DNA of 64,000 nt from Thermodesulfobacteriota bacterium (GTDB taxonomy: Bacteria; Desulfobacterota_D; UBA1144; Nemesobacterales; UBA2774). The notes below the pieces were generated by a model. It did not search any database. It saw only the letters and a program-made list of their open reading frames with translations, and had not been told where the DNA came from. This document shows, one piece after another, positions 54,603-63,899 of the stretch (its first letter is position 1; the number at the start of each line of letters is the position of its first letter). The stretch covers positions 1 to 64,000 of the forward strand of contig BQJP01000002.1 of NCBI GenBank assembly GCA_021604765.1. The letters are read 5' to 3'. The position numbers and the translations under genes are program-made.

Positions 54603-54636
54603 CTAAGTATCTCCTTTTATGAATAACAAATTTGAA

Positions 54637-54715
54637 TGGCTGGGGCTCTTGGATACACTTCGAACCCCTGCTTATTAGAATTATTTAAGCATTTATAATA
54701 CAATTTTTCAAGAAT
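54637..54715. repeat. 79-bp dispersed repeat, copy A
   Basis: This stretch matches 59798-59876 over 79 bases without gaps, about 87% identical. It contains a GGGG...CCCC imperfect hairpin near its start and a TTTAAGCATT block. Both copies end about 50-60 bases past the stop codon of a minus-strand gene. Confidence 0.8.
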
Positions 54716-54765
54716 TAATAAGGTATTAAGGTGTATTTTTTAGTACTCACATTTGTTATTAGGTC

Positions 54766-57700
54766 CTACCTAATAACATTCACGCTTCCATCAATGCTCA
54801 CCTTAATCTCTTTTGCTCCATTTGGAATATCAGAAAGAGTCGTTGCGCCTCCTGGCCACATCACACTGATCTGACTAGGATTTACAGGAGATTTCATTAG
54901 CTGAACTGAAGAATCCTGAGACCAGTAGCCTGAGCCTGAGTGTATTTCCCTGGATGGCCCAAAACTATCACCGTTAGAAAGTCTTATTTGAGCTCCTATC
55001 CCCTCTGGATTTTCTTTAGGTCCAGCTAGGCGTATGCGCAGTCCTGGTTCTGCCTTTATATTTTGATAAAGCTTAGTCTGAGCACCATTTTGAGTAACTG
55101 CAAGATCGATTCTTCCATCATTATCAAAATCACCAAAAGCTGAACCTCTGGAATCACCGTAGACTTTAATGCCTGAGTCCTGACCCGGAATTGATACTAA
55201 GCCGCCCTTTCCATCACCCTTTAAAATTAGCCCTCTTCCTGCATCAATACGAGGTGTTTCGATTTGTGAAGCAAAGAAGTTTTGGGCAATAAAAACATCT
55301 TCATGACCGTCACCATTGTAATCCGCCACACCTACACCGAACGAAGGAGCAAACTGAGCCTCAATAGGTAAGGAAATCGCCTCAAAATCATTTCCCCTAT
55401 TCAGAAATACCATGTGATCAAGTGTATTTGCAGTAACTACATCTGATTTTTCAACCTCTTCGCCATATATATCTTCGATGCCTGCAGAACCGAATTGTTC
55501 GTAAGTCTCAATTTTCGTCTTAATAAAAGGCATCGCGTTTGATGAGCATGACAACCCACGCTCGGGCACTATATCGGCCATTGTTTCGTTATAATGCGCT
55601 TCAACTATATCGAGTGTCCCGTCCTGGTTAAAATCTTTGTAATATATGTATAATGGATGCTCATCGTCTAAATGGTATTTGTGGTTCAAACCCCAGTTTG
55701 TGGCAACAATATCCATTCTTCCGTCACCGTCGAGGTCCCCTGTAGTAACCCCATTCCACCATCCATTATATTCTGCAAGTCCGAGATTCTCGGTAGCATC
55801 CGTATAATGACCCTTATCATTTTTGAAAACCCTCACTGGTCCCCACTCTGTGGCTAGAACGAGTTCGGGAAATCCATCTCCATTGAGATCGCTAAATACT
55901 GCGCCGCTTACCATCCCTAGCAACTTGAATTTGGCGCTATTATTTAAATCCACTTCGAATTTGCCTTTGGAGTTTATGTATAACATAGAAGACACGGGCT
56001 CTGGATACCTTCCGGGGATAGTGCGTCCACCCACAAAGAGATCAAGGTCGTTGTCTCCGTCAATATCCGCCATGGCAATAGGACCTGTTGAAGACTCTTT
56101 TCCGGGCAGTGCATCCGCAATGTTTATAGATCCTTTTTTGTAATAATAATTTAGTGCTGATGGAGAAGGACTCTTATGGTCCTCAAAATTAGAAAACCCT
56201 ATAATTATTGAAGATGAATCCACATCATTACTCCAAGCAACGACTGATGTTTGATCGAGCTTTGTTTCTATATTGCTTTGAGGATCCAGAGGAGAAAACT
56301 CCCCGTTATCATTATTAATATAAATAGAAAGCTTCCCTCCCTTGCCGCTTGATATAATCAGGTCTTCGTTTCCATCTTGATTTAAGTCGTGCCATGCAAT
56401 ACCGGGTCCCAGCTGGCTCAGCCTGTTCGGGAGTAGTGATTGGAGCTTAAAATCGTCAAACTCTTCTTCGTGGTGTGAGTGATTTATCAGATTGCTTACG
56501 TCTTCAAAAAAGGGCTCAGCAACAACAGGTTCTATAGGTTTTGAATCCTCAGCGTATTTTTCATCAATCAGATATATATGATTAGGTTTTACATTTTCAA
56601 TAAAACTCTTTTTGCCGCTTCTCCATGTAACCTCGATTGTCATATCATCTTTTGAATCTCCTGTGGCAAATGTAACAACAGGATCTGAGCTTGAGAGATA
56701 CTTCCCTCCTGATATAACCTCTTTACTTTGTTCAACAGGGCCGCCCAGAATTTTAACTTGCGCACCAATACCATATGTATTAGGAGAAAGACCCTTTAAA
56801 CGCACCGATACCCTTGGTTGTATGGAATCGTTTCTGTATATGCTCGCTGGGCTTTCAAGATTATTAAGCACTAGGTCGAGATCCCCATCGTTATCAAGAT
56901 CGGCGAGAGCAGCGCCGTGGGATATTGCCTTTAAATCCAATCCCCATTCGCTGCTTACTTCCTCAAACCTTAGATCGCCCATATTCCTGTATGCCAGGTT
57001 CTTAGTTTCAAGTCGCGGGTAAAGCAAAAGCGCCTGCCTCTGAGCCTCTGCATCTTCAAGTTTTAATGATCTAATATGGTTTATAGTATCGGTATCCTGA
57101 ACATCCCTAGCATGACCGTTTGTTACAAACAGATCTTCGTAACCGTCCAGATCGATGTCGAAAAAGACTGGCGCCCATGACCATTCTGAATCCTCAAGGC
57201 CGCTTAAGTTAGCTATCTCAGCGTAGGTGTTATCTCCTCTGTTGAGAAATAACGTGTTACGCATTATCTGCGGACGGTTGTCGATTTCACCAATTGATGC
57301 CGGCGTTGGCTTCATAGTTCCCATCTGCATTTTCCTGAGCCTGTGGTCACGGCTCAACATATCAACAACAAAAAAATCATAGTCCCCATCCCGGTCTATA
57401 TCAGAGACATCAACTCCCATAGAAGTGGCACTAGTATTTCTAAGAGCAACTTTGTCTATTGCTCTAAACTTACCGCTGCCGTCATTAATCCATACCCTCT
57501 CAGGACTCCAGAAATCGTTACATACATAAATATCCGGGTCACCGTCTTTGTCCATATCCTGTAGAATTGCGGAAAGACCCCAGTCTAGAGGTGGTCCTGA
57601 TAAATTTTTGCCGTCCTCGTCTACAAATGTGCCGTCTGTCCAGGATAGGGGAGTAAAATTTCCATTCCCGTCGTTGATATAAAGAAAATCCGGTTCTCCG

Positions 57701-58467
57701 TATTCCTTTAACTTTCCGTCTACTATAACAATCCGGTCCTTGAGTTCATCTGGTATGGAGAGTTTGCCGTCTACCATCTCAAGAGTGAGTTCTGTTGCCT
57801 GATCTTTTATAGTTTCAGCGCGGTAATTTGCTGTATATAAATCCAGGTCACCGTCGCCATCTATATCTGCAAGTGCTACAGAATGGGTTCCGTATTCGTT
57901 ATTAAGCCCGGCAGATCCTGTGATATTCTTGAATTTTCCATTGCCCTCATTAAGAAAAAGTTTTACTCCATTTCCAAGTCCGCCAACTATAAGATCCTGG
58001 TCATAGTCACCGTCCACATCAGCAAATGTAGCCCCAGTTGAAAACTGCTGGGCGAGCGCGATGTCAGCACCAGCTTCCGAAGTTACATCTTTAAATTTCC
58101 AGCCACCAAGGTTTTTATAAAGCACATTTGGACCATCCAGGCTAGAGAAATATATATCTGCGAGCCCATCGTTATCTATGTCCCCTGCAGCCACACCTGA
58201 CCCATTGTTACGTATTCGGTTTGAGGTTGATTGCTCGTCTTTTAATGTATTACGAAACGTAATGCCTGTTTGTTCAGAAGTAAGTGATGTAAAGCCTGTT
58301 TTTCCATCTACTGGAACGTTAAGAAGCTTGAAGCTAAAACCTTCTTCATTATTCCAGCCTTTGCCGTCACTATAAGGTCCGGACTCATCACTTTTACATC
58401 CTGGGAAAAATAATAACCCTGAAACAACTAAGGTAATGAATGTTATTATGAAACTTTTTCTTCTCAT
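54766..58467 (-). CDS. VCBS/FG-GAP and double UnbV (ASPIC) lipoprotein
   Basis: A 1233-residue lipoprotein (lipobox FPGC near residue 24). About 40-540 are FG-GAP/VCBS repeats (DGDGDLDLYTANY, DIDRDGDYDFFVVDM) with calcium-binding Asp. About 546-636 are an ASPIC/UnbV domain (GIGAQVKILGG). About 650-1130 are a second set of VCBS repeats, and about 1140-1230 a second UnbV domain (GIGAQIRLSNG). The same two-part layout occurs twice, so the gene grew by internal duplication. It is a propeller-rich surface or periplasmic protein of the CRTAC1-like group; the ligand is unknown. The start is the ATG at 58467; a GTG three codons upstream is possible. Confidence 0.87.
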   Translation of the reverse strand: MRRKSFIITFITLVVSGLLFFPGCKSDESGPYSDGKGWNNEEGFSFKLLNVPVDGKTGFTSLTSEQTGITFRNTLKDEQSTSNRIRNNGSGVAAGDIDNDGLADIYFSSLDGPNVLYKNLGGWKFKDVTSEAGADIALAQQFSTGATFADVDGDYDQDLIVGGLGNGVKLFLNEGNGKFKNITGSAGLNNEYGTHSVALADIDGDGDLDLYTANYRAETIKDQATELTLEMVDGKLSIPDELKDRIVIVDGKLKEYGEPDFLYINDGNGNFTPLSWTDGTFVDEDGKNLSGPPLDWGLSAILQDMDKDGDPDIYVCNDFWSPERVWINDGSGKFRAIDKVALRNTSATSMGVDVSDIDRDGDYDFFVVDMLSRDHRLRKMQMGTMKPTPASIGEIDNRPQIMRNTLFLNRGDNTYAEIANLSGLEDSEWSWAPVFFDIDLDGYEDLFVTNGHARDVQDTDTINHIRSLKLEDAEAQRQALLLYPRLETKNLAYRNMGDLRFEEVSSEWGLDLKAISHGAALADLDNDGDLDLVLNNLESPASIYRNDSIQPRVSVRLKGLSPNTYGIGAQVKILGGPVEQSKEVISGGKYLSSSDPVVTFATGDSKDDMTIEVTWRSGKKSFIENVKPNHIYLIDEKYAEDSKPIEPVVAEPFFEDVSNLINHSHHEEEFDDFKLQSLLPNRLSQLGPGIAWHDLNQDGNEDLIISSGKGGKLSIYINNDNGEFSPLDPQSNIETKLDQTSVVAWSNDVDSSSIIIGFSNFEDHKSPSPSALNYYYKKGSINIADALPGKESSTGPIAMADIDGDNDLDLFVGGRTIPGRYPEPVSSMLYINSKGKFEVDLNNSAKFKLLGMVSGAVFSDLNGDGFPELVLATEWGPVRVFKNDKGHYTDATENLGLAEYNGWWNGVTTGDLDGDGRMDIVATNWGLNHKYHLDDEHPLYIYYKDFNQDGTLDIVEAHYNETMADIVPERGLSCSSNAMPFIKTKIETYEQFGSAGIEDIYGEEVEKSDVVTANTLDHMVFLNRGNDFEAISLPIEAQFAPSFGVGVADYNGDGHEDVFIAQNFFASQIETPRIDAGRGLILKGDGKGGLVSIPGQDSGIKVYGDSRGSAFGDFDNDGRIDLAVTQNGAQTKLYQNIKAEPGLRIRLAGPKENPEGIGAQIRLSNGDSFGPSREIHSGSGYWSQDSSVQLMKSPVNPSQISVMWPGGATTLSDIPNGAKEIKVSIDGSVNVIR

Positions 58468-58675
58468 ATAACACACCGGTAGTAAAGATTTAATTTGTTT
58501 TATATAAGTCTTATTTTGAATGTAGTTCCTACGCCTAATTAATATTATACCTAAAACAAAAAATTGTGAATATCAATCAATAGACTATTGCATATATATT
58601 CATAATATGATATTTTGGGGTTATAGCTTTTACCCTGTTGGTTAAAAGCAATAAATAATGGCGGAGGAAGGAAAT

Positions 58676-59569
58676 ATGAATATTCCAAAAGTGTTTTATT
58701 TAGCGGCATTTGCGCTTTTTGGATTGGTTTTTATGACTTTACCTAGTTATTCCCAAGTTACAGAAACTTACTGTAGCACAGATGTGCCACTCCCTGTACC
58801 CCCAACAGGCACGGGAGGTTTTGGTACTGCCCCTACACTGTCCGACCTAGTTGTACCGGCTAGTGCTATTGAAGGTGGTGAGGTTACAAAAGTAGTAGTG
58901 AAAATGTATATAACTCATACATTTGATTCTGACCTTGAAATATCGTTGGATTCTCCCATTGCTACTAATGTAGAGATAAGCACTGATAACGGAGGCGCAG
59001 GAGATGATTACGGAAGTACCTGCGGCACTGATGATATGGACCCTGATTCTGTGTTTGACGACGATGCCGGAACAGCTGTAACTGATGGTGCAGCACCATT
59101 TGTAGGTTCATTTAGTCCTGAAGGGTTGTTACGCGACTTTAATGGAGAGGATCAAGAAGGTACCTGGACACTTATAGTTGGAGATGATGCGACTGGTGAT
59201 TCAGGAACTTTAAACTGCTGGTGTCTTGATATTACAACATCAGAACCACTAGAAACTGAAGGTATATTTCCAGCAGTTAGTAATAACTACAACTCTATGA
59301 CAGCCAGCGGAGCTAGTCCTGGTGGTAATGTGGCATTCTTATGGTCATTCATGTATGGCTCGACAACTATTGCTGGACCAGTGTGTCCTGGTCTTGAAGT
59401 CGGGTTAAGTCCGGTGAATATTCTGGCGATAGAAACTGCCGATGTAGACGGAATGGCTGAGGCAATATTTTTTGTGCCGCATTGGGCCATAGTATTATAT
59501 ACACAGATAGTTGATATTGACACATGTCGTGCGGGTGAAGTTATCGAAAACGTACACTCGAACAACTAG
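58676..59569 (+). CDS. Secreted protein with proprotein-convertase P-domain
   Basis: A 297-residue secreted protein with a signal peptide (residues 1-27, ending SYSQ). Residues about 30-185 form a P-domain: YCSTDVPLPVPPTG, DLEISLDSPIATNVEI, LLRDFNGEDQEGTWTLIVGDD and GTLNCWCLDI. Such domains usually flank subtilisin-like proteases, but no protease is fused here. The last 110 residues are a beta-rich part with two Cys that I do not recognise. I start at the ATG at 58676, behind GGAGGAAGG; the one at 58658 overlaps that site. Confidence 0.82.
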   Translation: MNIPKVFYLAAFALFGLVFMTLPSYSQVTETYCSTDVPLPVPPTGTGGFGTAPTLSDLVVPASAIEGGEVTKVVVKMYITHTFDSDLEISLDSPIATNVEISTDNGGAGDDYGSTCGTDDMDPDSVFDDDAGTAVTDGAAPFVGSFSPEGLLRDFNGEDQEGTWTLIVGDDATGDSGTLNCWCLDITTSEPLETEGIFPAVSNNYNSMTASGASPGGNVAFLWSFMYGSTTIAGPVCPGLEVGLSPVNILAIETADVDGMAEAIFFVPHWAIVLYTQIVDIDTCRAGEVIENVHSNN

Positions 59570-59625
59570 CAGGTATTTTTGTTGTGTTTAATTTGCAAGA
59601 TGTTTATTAATAATTGAAAACGACT

Positions 59626-59656
59626 GGGGCAAACTAAAACGGTTTGCCCCTTTTTT
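59626..59656 (+). terminator. Rho-independent terminator of the P-domain gene
   Basis: GGGGCAAAC and GTTTGCCCC form a perfect 9-bp stem, followed by TTTTTT. It lies 57 bases after the stop codon. Confidence 0.92.
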
Positions 59657-59797
59657 ATTTAGCTTGAAAGCTATGTCGTAAGAAATTTATCCTCAACTTA
59701 ATATTGAACAAACTATAGAGGCCCTACCAGTTTAATTTTAAATTACATTTAACCTATAGAATTAGGAATCTGCTTGAGATTATATTATTAGAAAGTT

Positions 59798-59876
59798 TGG
59801 CTGGGGCTCTTGTATACACTTCGAACCCCAACTTACTATGAATATTTAAGCATTGATAACACAATATTTCAAGAAT
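59798..59876. repeat. 79-bp dispersed repeat, copy B
   Basis: The second copy of the 79-bp repeat at 54637-54715, in the same orientation and about 87% identical. It lies between the terminator of the P-domain gene and the stop of the DUF2254 gene, in a 364-base gap that otherwise holds no gene. Confidence 0.8.
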
Positions 59877-59933
59877 ATGCTTTGGTTGGTTAATTTAGTT
59901 ATCATTAGAAATTGTATTTAAAGAGAATAATGA

Positions 59934-61310
59934 CTATACAGACTGTCCTTTACCATCTAATATAGCTATTAGTTGCATATATCTTAGATCAACGTCTTCT
60001 CTATCCAGTTGCTCAGGTAATGACTCATCGCTACTTCTCTTTATCATTTCTGCATGCTGTCCGATTGCCTGTTTATCTTTATCTCTACTTGTGTTGGAAG
60101 CAATTACAATCAAACTTTCCAGAAGACGAATGGTTACAGAAACACTGTTTCTTCCATATTGACGTATTTGGTTAAATGCAGAATTTAACAAATCATCAAA
60201 AGTCTTTGGTTTGGCCAAAACTCTTAAATTATTATTTTTATCATAGCGATAAGCTGATGGCGTAGATCTTCCAGCTACCCTGCTGAGTGCTACAGAAAGA
60301 TTATCTATACACATAATAGCAGTAAAAGGGTCATTGATTCCTGGGGAAAGAGCTCTGACCGCGATCTCAACAAGTTGATCTATAGCAAATTCCGTATCCT
60401 GCTCACTTGTTCTCTTATTGCCAATTAATAAAGTACTACTAATGTTATTCTGGATTTCATCATCGACTTTACTTCCTGGCCATACTGTAACTATGGGGCT
60501 ACCTTTGACAATAAAATTTCCAGGATGATTTTCTATTCTGAGAATAAGGTCTTTTTCAATTGCAATATCGAGGACCCCTGCATTATCAATGACTCGTAGG
60601 TAGCCACTTTTAGGTGAGGTAACTGAATAGAGATCATCCTCATAGTCAACGGGTAATTCACTAGGTGTATTCCACCAATCCGGTAACTCAGTTTTTGCTT
60701 GACCTATTCTCTCAGGAAATGTGAAGTCAATTGTACGTTGAAGATTTCGACTCACACCTGAAATTACATTTGAAGCTTGGATAGAAGTTGCAGCGTGATG
60801 AATGAAATAAATTAATACACTTATACTTAAGATAGCAAATACTACACCAACAGTAACAGAGAGATGCGGGACAAAAGAACTATCTTCCCCCCCTCTTATG
60901 GTGCGTAATATCAATAGGCAGTAAGTGAATGTGGCAATGAAAGTTCCAAGTACTACTTGATTTCCCTTATCTCGCATAAAGTTGCCGAGTAGTCTTGGAC
61001 CGTATTGAGTAGAGGCTAGCGTTAAGGCAACGATTGTTATCGAAAAGACCACACCAGCCACTGTAATCATAGAGCCCGCAACTGTTGAGAGAAGCGCACG
61101 CGCCCCTTCCGGTTTATTTTCATAAATCCACCCCAGCGACTCGATCCAGCTAACTTTTATAACATTGGCATCCAGATAAATCATTATAAATGATAGTAAT
61201 ATTGAAGAAGAAACCATTAAAGCGGGTAAGAACCAGAAGCTTGCACTGACGGTGTACCAAATAGCTTTTACAAACCAAAATACGGATTTAATGTTTTTCA
61301 AAAAACTCAA
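59934..61310 (-). CDS. DUF2254 membrane protein
   Basis: A 458-residue inner-membrane protein. Four N-terminal helices (residues about 15-175) lead to a soluble part with the DUF2254 signatures QLVEIAVRALSPGINDPFTA and CIDNLSVAL. The family is widespread, of unknown role. The annotated start is TTG at 61310; no clear ATG lies near it, and a GAGG upstream is about 15 bases away, so the start is uncertain. Confidence 0.85.
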   Translation of the reverse strand: MSFLKNIKSVFWFVKAIWYTVSASFWFLPALMVSSSILLSFIMIYLDANVIKVSWIESLGWIYENKPEGARALLSTVAGSMITVAGVVFSITIVALTLASTQYGPRLLGNFMRDKGNQVVLGTFIATFTYCLLILRTIRGGEDSSFVPHLSVTVGVVFAILSISVLIYFIHHAATSIQASNVISGVSRNLQRTIDFTFPERIGQAKTELPDWWNTPSELPVDYEDDLYSVTSPKSGYLRVIDNAGVLDIAIEKDLILRIENHPGNFIVKGSPIVTVWPGSKVDDEIQNNISSTLLIGNKRTSEQDTEFAIDQLVEIAVRALSPGINDPFTAIMCIDNLSVALSRVAGRSTPSAYRYDKNNNLRVLAKPKTFDDLLNSAFNQIRQYGRNSVSVTIRLLESLIVIASNTSRDKDKQAIGQHAEMIKRSSDESLPEQLDREDVDLRYMQLIAILDGKGQSV

Positions 61311-61402
61311 TATTTAGGCCCAGTCCTCATTGCTTTTCAGGTTCTTAGTTTTGATAATAACATATTTTAGAGAGCATTTTATTAGTATAGAAACCGTCGA
61401 TA

Positions 61403-61448
61403 AAGTCAAAAATAAAGCGGCTCATCGAGCATAAATCGACAAACCGCT
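61403..61448 (-). terminator. Terminator of the DUF1328 gene
   Basis: AGCGG (61416-61420) pairs with CCGCT (61444-61448), with further TCGA/TCGA pairing inside. On the minus strand the stem is followed by TTTATTTTTGAC. It lies just past the DUF1328 stop. Confidence 0.75.
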
Positions 61449-61483
61449 GAATGTTTGTTGTTATAACAAAATTTAATACATGT

Positions 61484-61648
61484 TCATGCCGGCGGTCGTC
61501 TTCCAAAAATAAGAGAAATTACGAACACTACCAAAAAAACGACGAATAATATTTTCGCTATACCAGCTGCTGCTCCTGCAATCCCAGTAAATCCTAAAAA
61601 CCCAGCAATCAATGCTAAAACTAAGAATGATATTGCCCAACCTAACAT
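61484..61648 (-). CDS. DUF1328 (YtjA-like) small membrane protein
   Basis: A 54-residue protein beginning [20 protein letters not shown] and continuing [14 protein letters not shown], then two hydrophobic turns and the tail FGRRPPA. This is the DUF1328/YtjA pattern: two membrane helices with a Gly/Ala-rich first one. Members are often induced by stress; the role is unknown. An AGAGG lies before the ATG. It is preceded by nothing and ends at its own terminator, so it is a single-gene transcript. Confidence 0.88.
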   Translation of the reverse strand: MLGWAISFLVLALIAGFLGFTGIAGAAAGIAKILFVVFLVVFVISLIFGRRPPA

Positions 61649-61838
61649 AATCGCTTACCTCTTTTTGATTAAATTAACATCTTCTTAAAAACAGTTCGCG
61701 AGAATTCGTTCTTTCAGAATAACAAAATACAGGTTATTAAAACCAAATAGGAAATAGGATATCCTCCTTCTAAGATTCACCCATTTCCCTTTTTGATTTT
61801 TCCTTAGGAACTCATTTTTATTCCCATCTAATCTATTA

Positions 61839-62486
61839 TTAATTAGATCCCGGATCTACTACTACTTGCTCAGACTCTACCGATTCTGAAACTGACCAAG
61901 CTTCAAGATGTTTATTTATACCATAAGGTTTCCCGTCTCTGACGTTAACAATAACAATGTCACCAACTTCAATGGTTTCAGCCTGAAGCTCTTCCATATC
62001 CTGCTTGCCTGTAACCTTCACAGAATGCATGGAGCCATCTTTACTCTTAAACTTGATTTTGTCACCGTCAACCTCAGTAACTCTACCCTTTACTGTAGTT
62101 GTATTTGCAAGATCGGGTAAATCTACATCTGGCATATCTAGATCTACAGCCCAAGGCTCTGCTACTTTAGAGATCGCATAAGGTTTAGCGTTTCTAGACA
62201 TTACTACAACTCTATCCCCTACTTCAAGGGTTTCGACTTGTAATTCTTGCATATCCTGGAATCCAGTAACATTGACTTTATGCATATTACCGTCTTCGTC
62301 TTTAACCGTAATTGAATCTCCGTCTATGGCAGTCACTTTTCCGGATACATCACCATATTCATTTGTATCATTGCTTACTTCTGCCGTAGCTGCTGAATCT
62401 TTACTGTGATCTTCGTCTGCAAAGGAATTTACTCCATAAACGAGAAATCCCATTACTAAAATAGTGGATAAAATGATTTTACTCAT
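61839..62486 (-). CDS. Secreted DUF5666-like double-repeat protein
   Basis: A 215-residue secreted protein. The signal peptide covers residues 1-24 (ending SFAD). Two similar halves of about 75 residues follow, each with V-x-GKVTAIDGDSITVKDEDGN in outline, HKVNVTG, DMQELQVETLEVGDRVVV and a KPYAI strand. That is the DUF5666 type of small beta-barrel. I start at 62486, behind ACGGAGG, not 16 codons upstream. A short hairpin (AAAGTG/CACTTT) sits in its 5' region. Function unknown. Confidence 0.75.
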   Translation of the reverse strand: MSKIILSTILVMGFLVYGVNSFADEDHSKDSAATAEVSNDTNEYGDVSGKVTAIDGDSITVKDEDGNMHKVNVTGFQDMQELQVETLEVGDRVVVMSRNAKPYAISKVAEPWAVDLDMPDVDLPDLANTTTVKGRVTEVDGDKIKFKSKDGSMHSVKVTGKQDMEELQAETIEVGDIVIVNVRDGKPYGINKHLEAWSVSESVESEQVVVDPGSN

Positions 62487-62810
62487 ATTTATCACCTCCG
62501 TAATTTTGATATTTAAGTAAAGTGCAACAAGCATGCCACTTTGTATTTGATGTGATATTTGCTGTGATAACAGTAGTTTCAGAATATATACGGGAGTTAG
62601 AAAAAAGGTGATTCCAATATTTGTAGGATCTTTAACAGTTGTATATGTGTATATGTGATCAAAAATAATCTAGATAATGGGCAGATCACAATTCAACATA
62701 TCTAATACAAATATGAGATATAAAAATTGAGTTCGCATTAAAGCACAATGAAAATGGGGAAATTTTTAATGTGGTAAAATGGTATATATTTTGCATAACA
62801 ACTGACGTAT

Positions 62811-63866
62811 ATGAAAATACTACTACTATCACTAGCATCTATTCTAGTTTTCGTGACTATACTACCCTTGGTTCACCATGAGGCATGGTGGATACGTATA
62901 TTTGACTTCCCGAGAACTCAGATTGCCATAATCGGGATCTTTATACTTGCAATATTCTTAATTTTTTACTTCAATGGCAATTTCGTTGAAATTTCAGTTC
63001 TATTAGCGCTGTTATTAAGTGTAGCTTACCAAATCTACAGTATGTATCCATATACGTCTATTTCGGCAAAACAAGTCTTAGATAGAGAGATTATTGATCC
63101 AGATAGAAGCTTCAGCATTTTGGTTGCAAACATATATATCAAAAACAAAAATCCTGTAATGTTTATTGAGACAGTCAAAGAATATGATCCAGATATAATA
63201 TGCATTCTCGAACCTGACAAATGGTGGCAAGATCAATTAAGTGTTCTAGATGATAAATACTCTTATTCTGTCAAACGTCCCTCTGATGATACTTACGGTT
63301 TAATCTTTTATACAAAATTAAAACCAATTTTTGCTGAAATAAATTATATTGTAGAAGATAATATTCCCTCTGTTCAATCTGTTTTGGAATTAAAGTCTGG
63401 AGACCTAATTGAATTTTACTGTCTACACCCTAACCCTCCCAATCCAAAATTCGCGGATGATACAACTGAGCGCGATGCGGAACTTCTAATTGTTGGCAAA
63501 AAAGCAAATGAGTCTTCAAAACCTGTTATCGTAGCGGGAGACTTAAATGATGTGGCATGGTCTTATACCACCAAACTATTCCAGCAAATCAGTGGGCTGC
63601 TTGATCCGAGAATTGGTAGAGGGTTTTACAACACATTTCACGCGAAAATACCTATATTACGTTTTCCCTTGGATCATGTTTTCGTATCCAAATCTTTTCG
63701 TTTAATCAAACTAGTGCGATTGTCTGATATAAATTCTGATCACTTTCCAATCTATGCTGAATTAAGTTATGAACCAGAAAATAGTGCTGAACAGGAAAAA
63801 AGGGATTATGAAGCAGGGAAAGAAGACAAAAAAGAAGCTCAAGAAAAAATTGATAAAGCCGAATAA
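62811..63866 (+). CDS. Membrane-anchored endonuclease/exonuclease/phosphatase-family protein
   Basis: A 351-residue protein with three N-terminal helices (residues 1-80) and an EEP domain (about 95-320). Motifs seen: ILVANIYIKN, DIICILEPD, HPNPPNP, VIVAGDLNDVAWS, FPLDHVFVS and SDHFPIYA, which supply the metal-binding Asp, Asn and His. It may be a phosphodiesterase or nuclease facing the periplasm. The tail is Lys/Glu rich and probably coiled. No clear ribosome-binding site. Confidence 0.85.
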   Translation: MKILLLSLASILVFVTILPLVHHEAWWIRIFDFPRTQIAIIGIFILAIFLIFYFNGNFVEISVLLALLLSVAYQIYSMYPYTSISAKQVLDREIIDPDRSFSILVANIYIKNKNPVMFIETVKEYDPDIICILEPDKWWQDQLSVLDDKYSYSVKRPSDDTYGLIFYTKLKPIFAEINYIVEDNIPSVQSVLELKSGDLIEFYCLHPNPPNPKFADDTTERDAELLIVGKKANESSKPVIVAGDLNDVAWSYTTKLFQQISGLLDPRIGRGFYNTFHAKIPILRFPLDHVFVSKSFRLIKLVRLSDINSDHFPIYAELSYEPENSAEQEKRDYEAGKEDKKEAQEKIDKAE

Positions 63867-63899
63867 TCAGCGAATTAGATTACCTTAATTAAAAGAAAG

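Noticed and set aside
59570-59933. Possible gene in the 364-base gap
   Set aside because: It holds a clear terminator and the dispersed repeat; no open frame with a ribosome-binding site was found.
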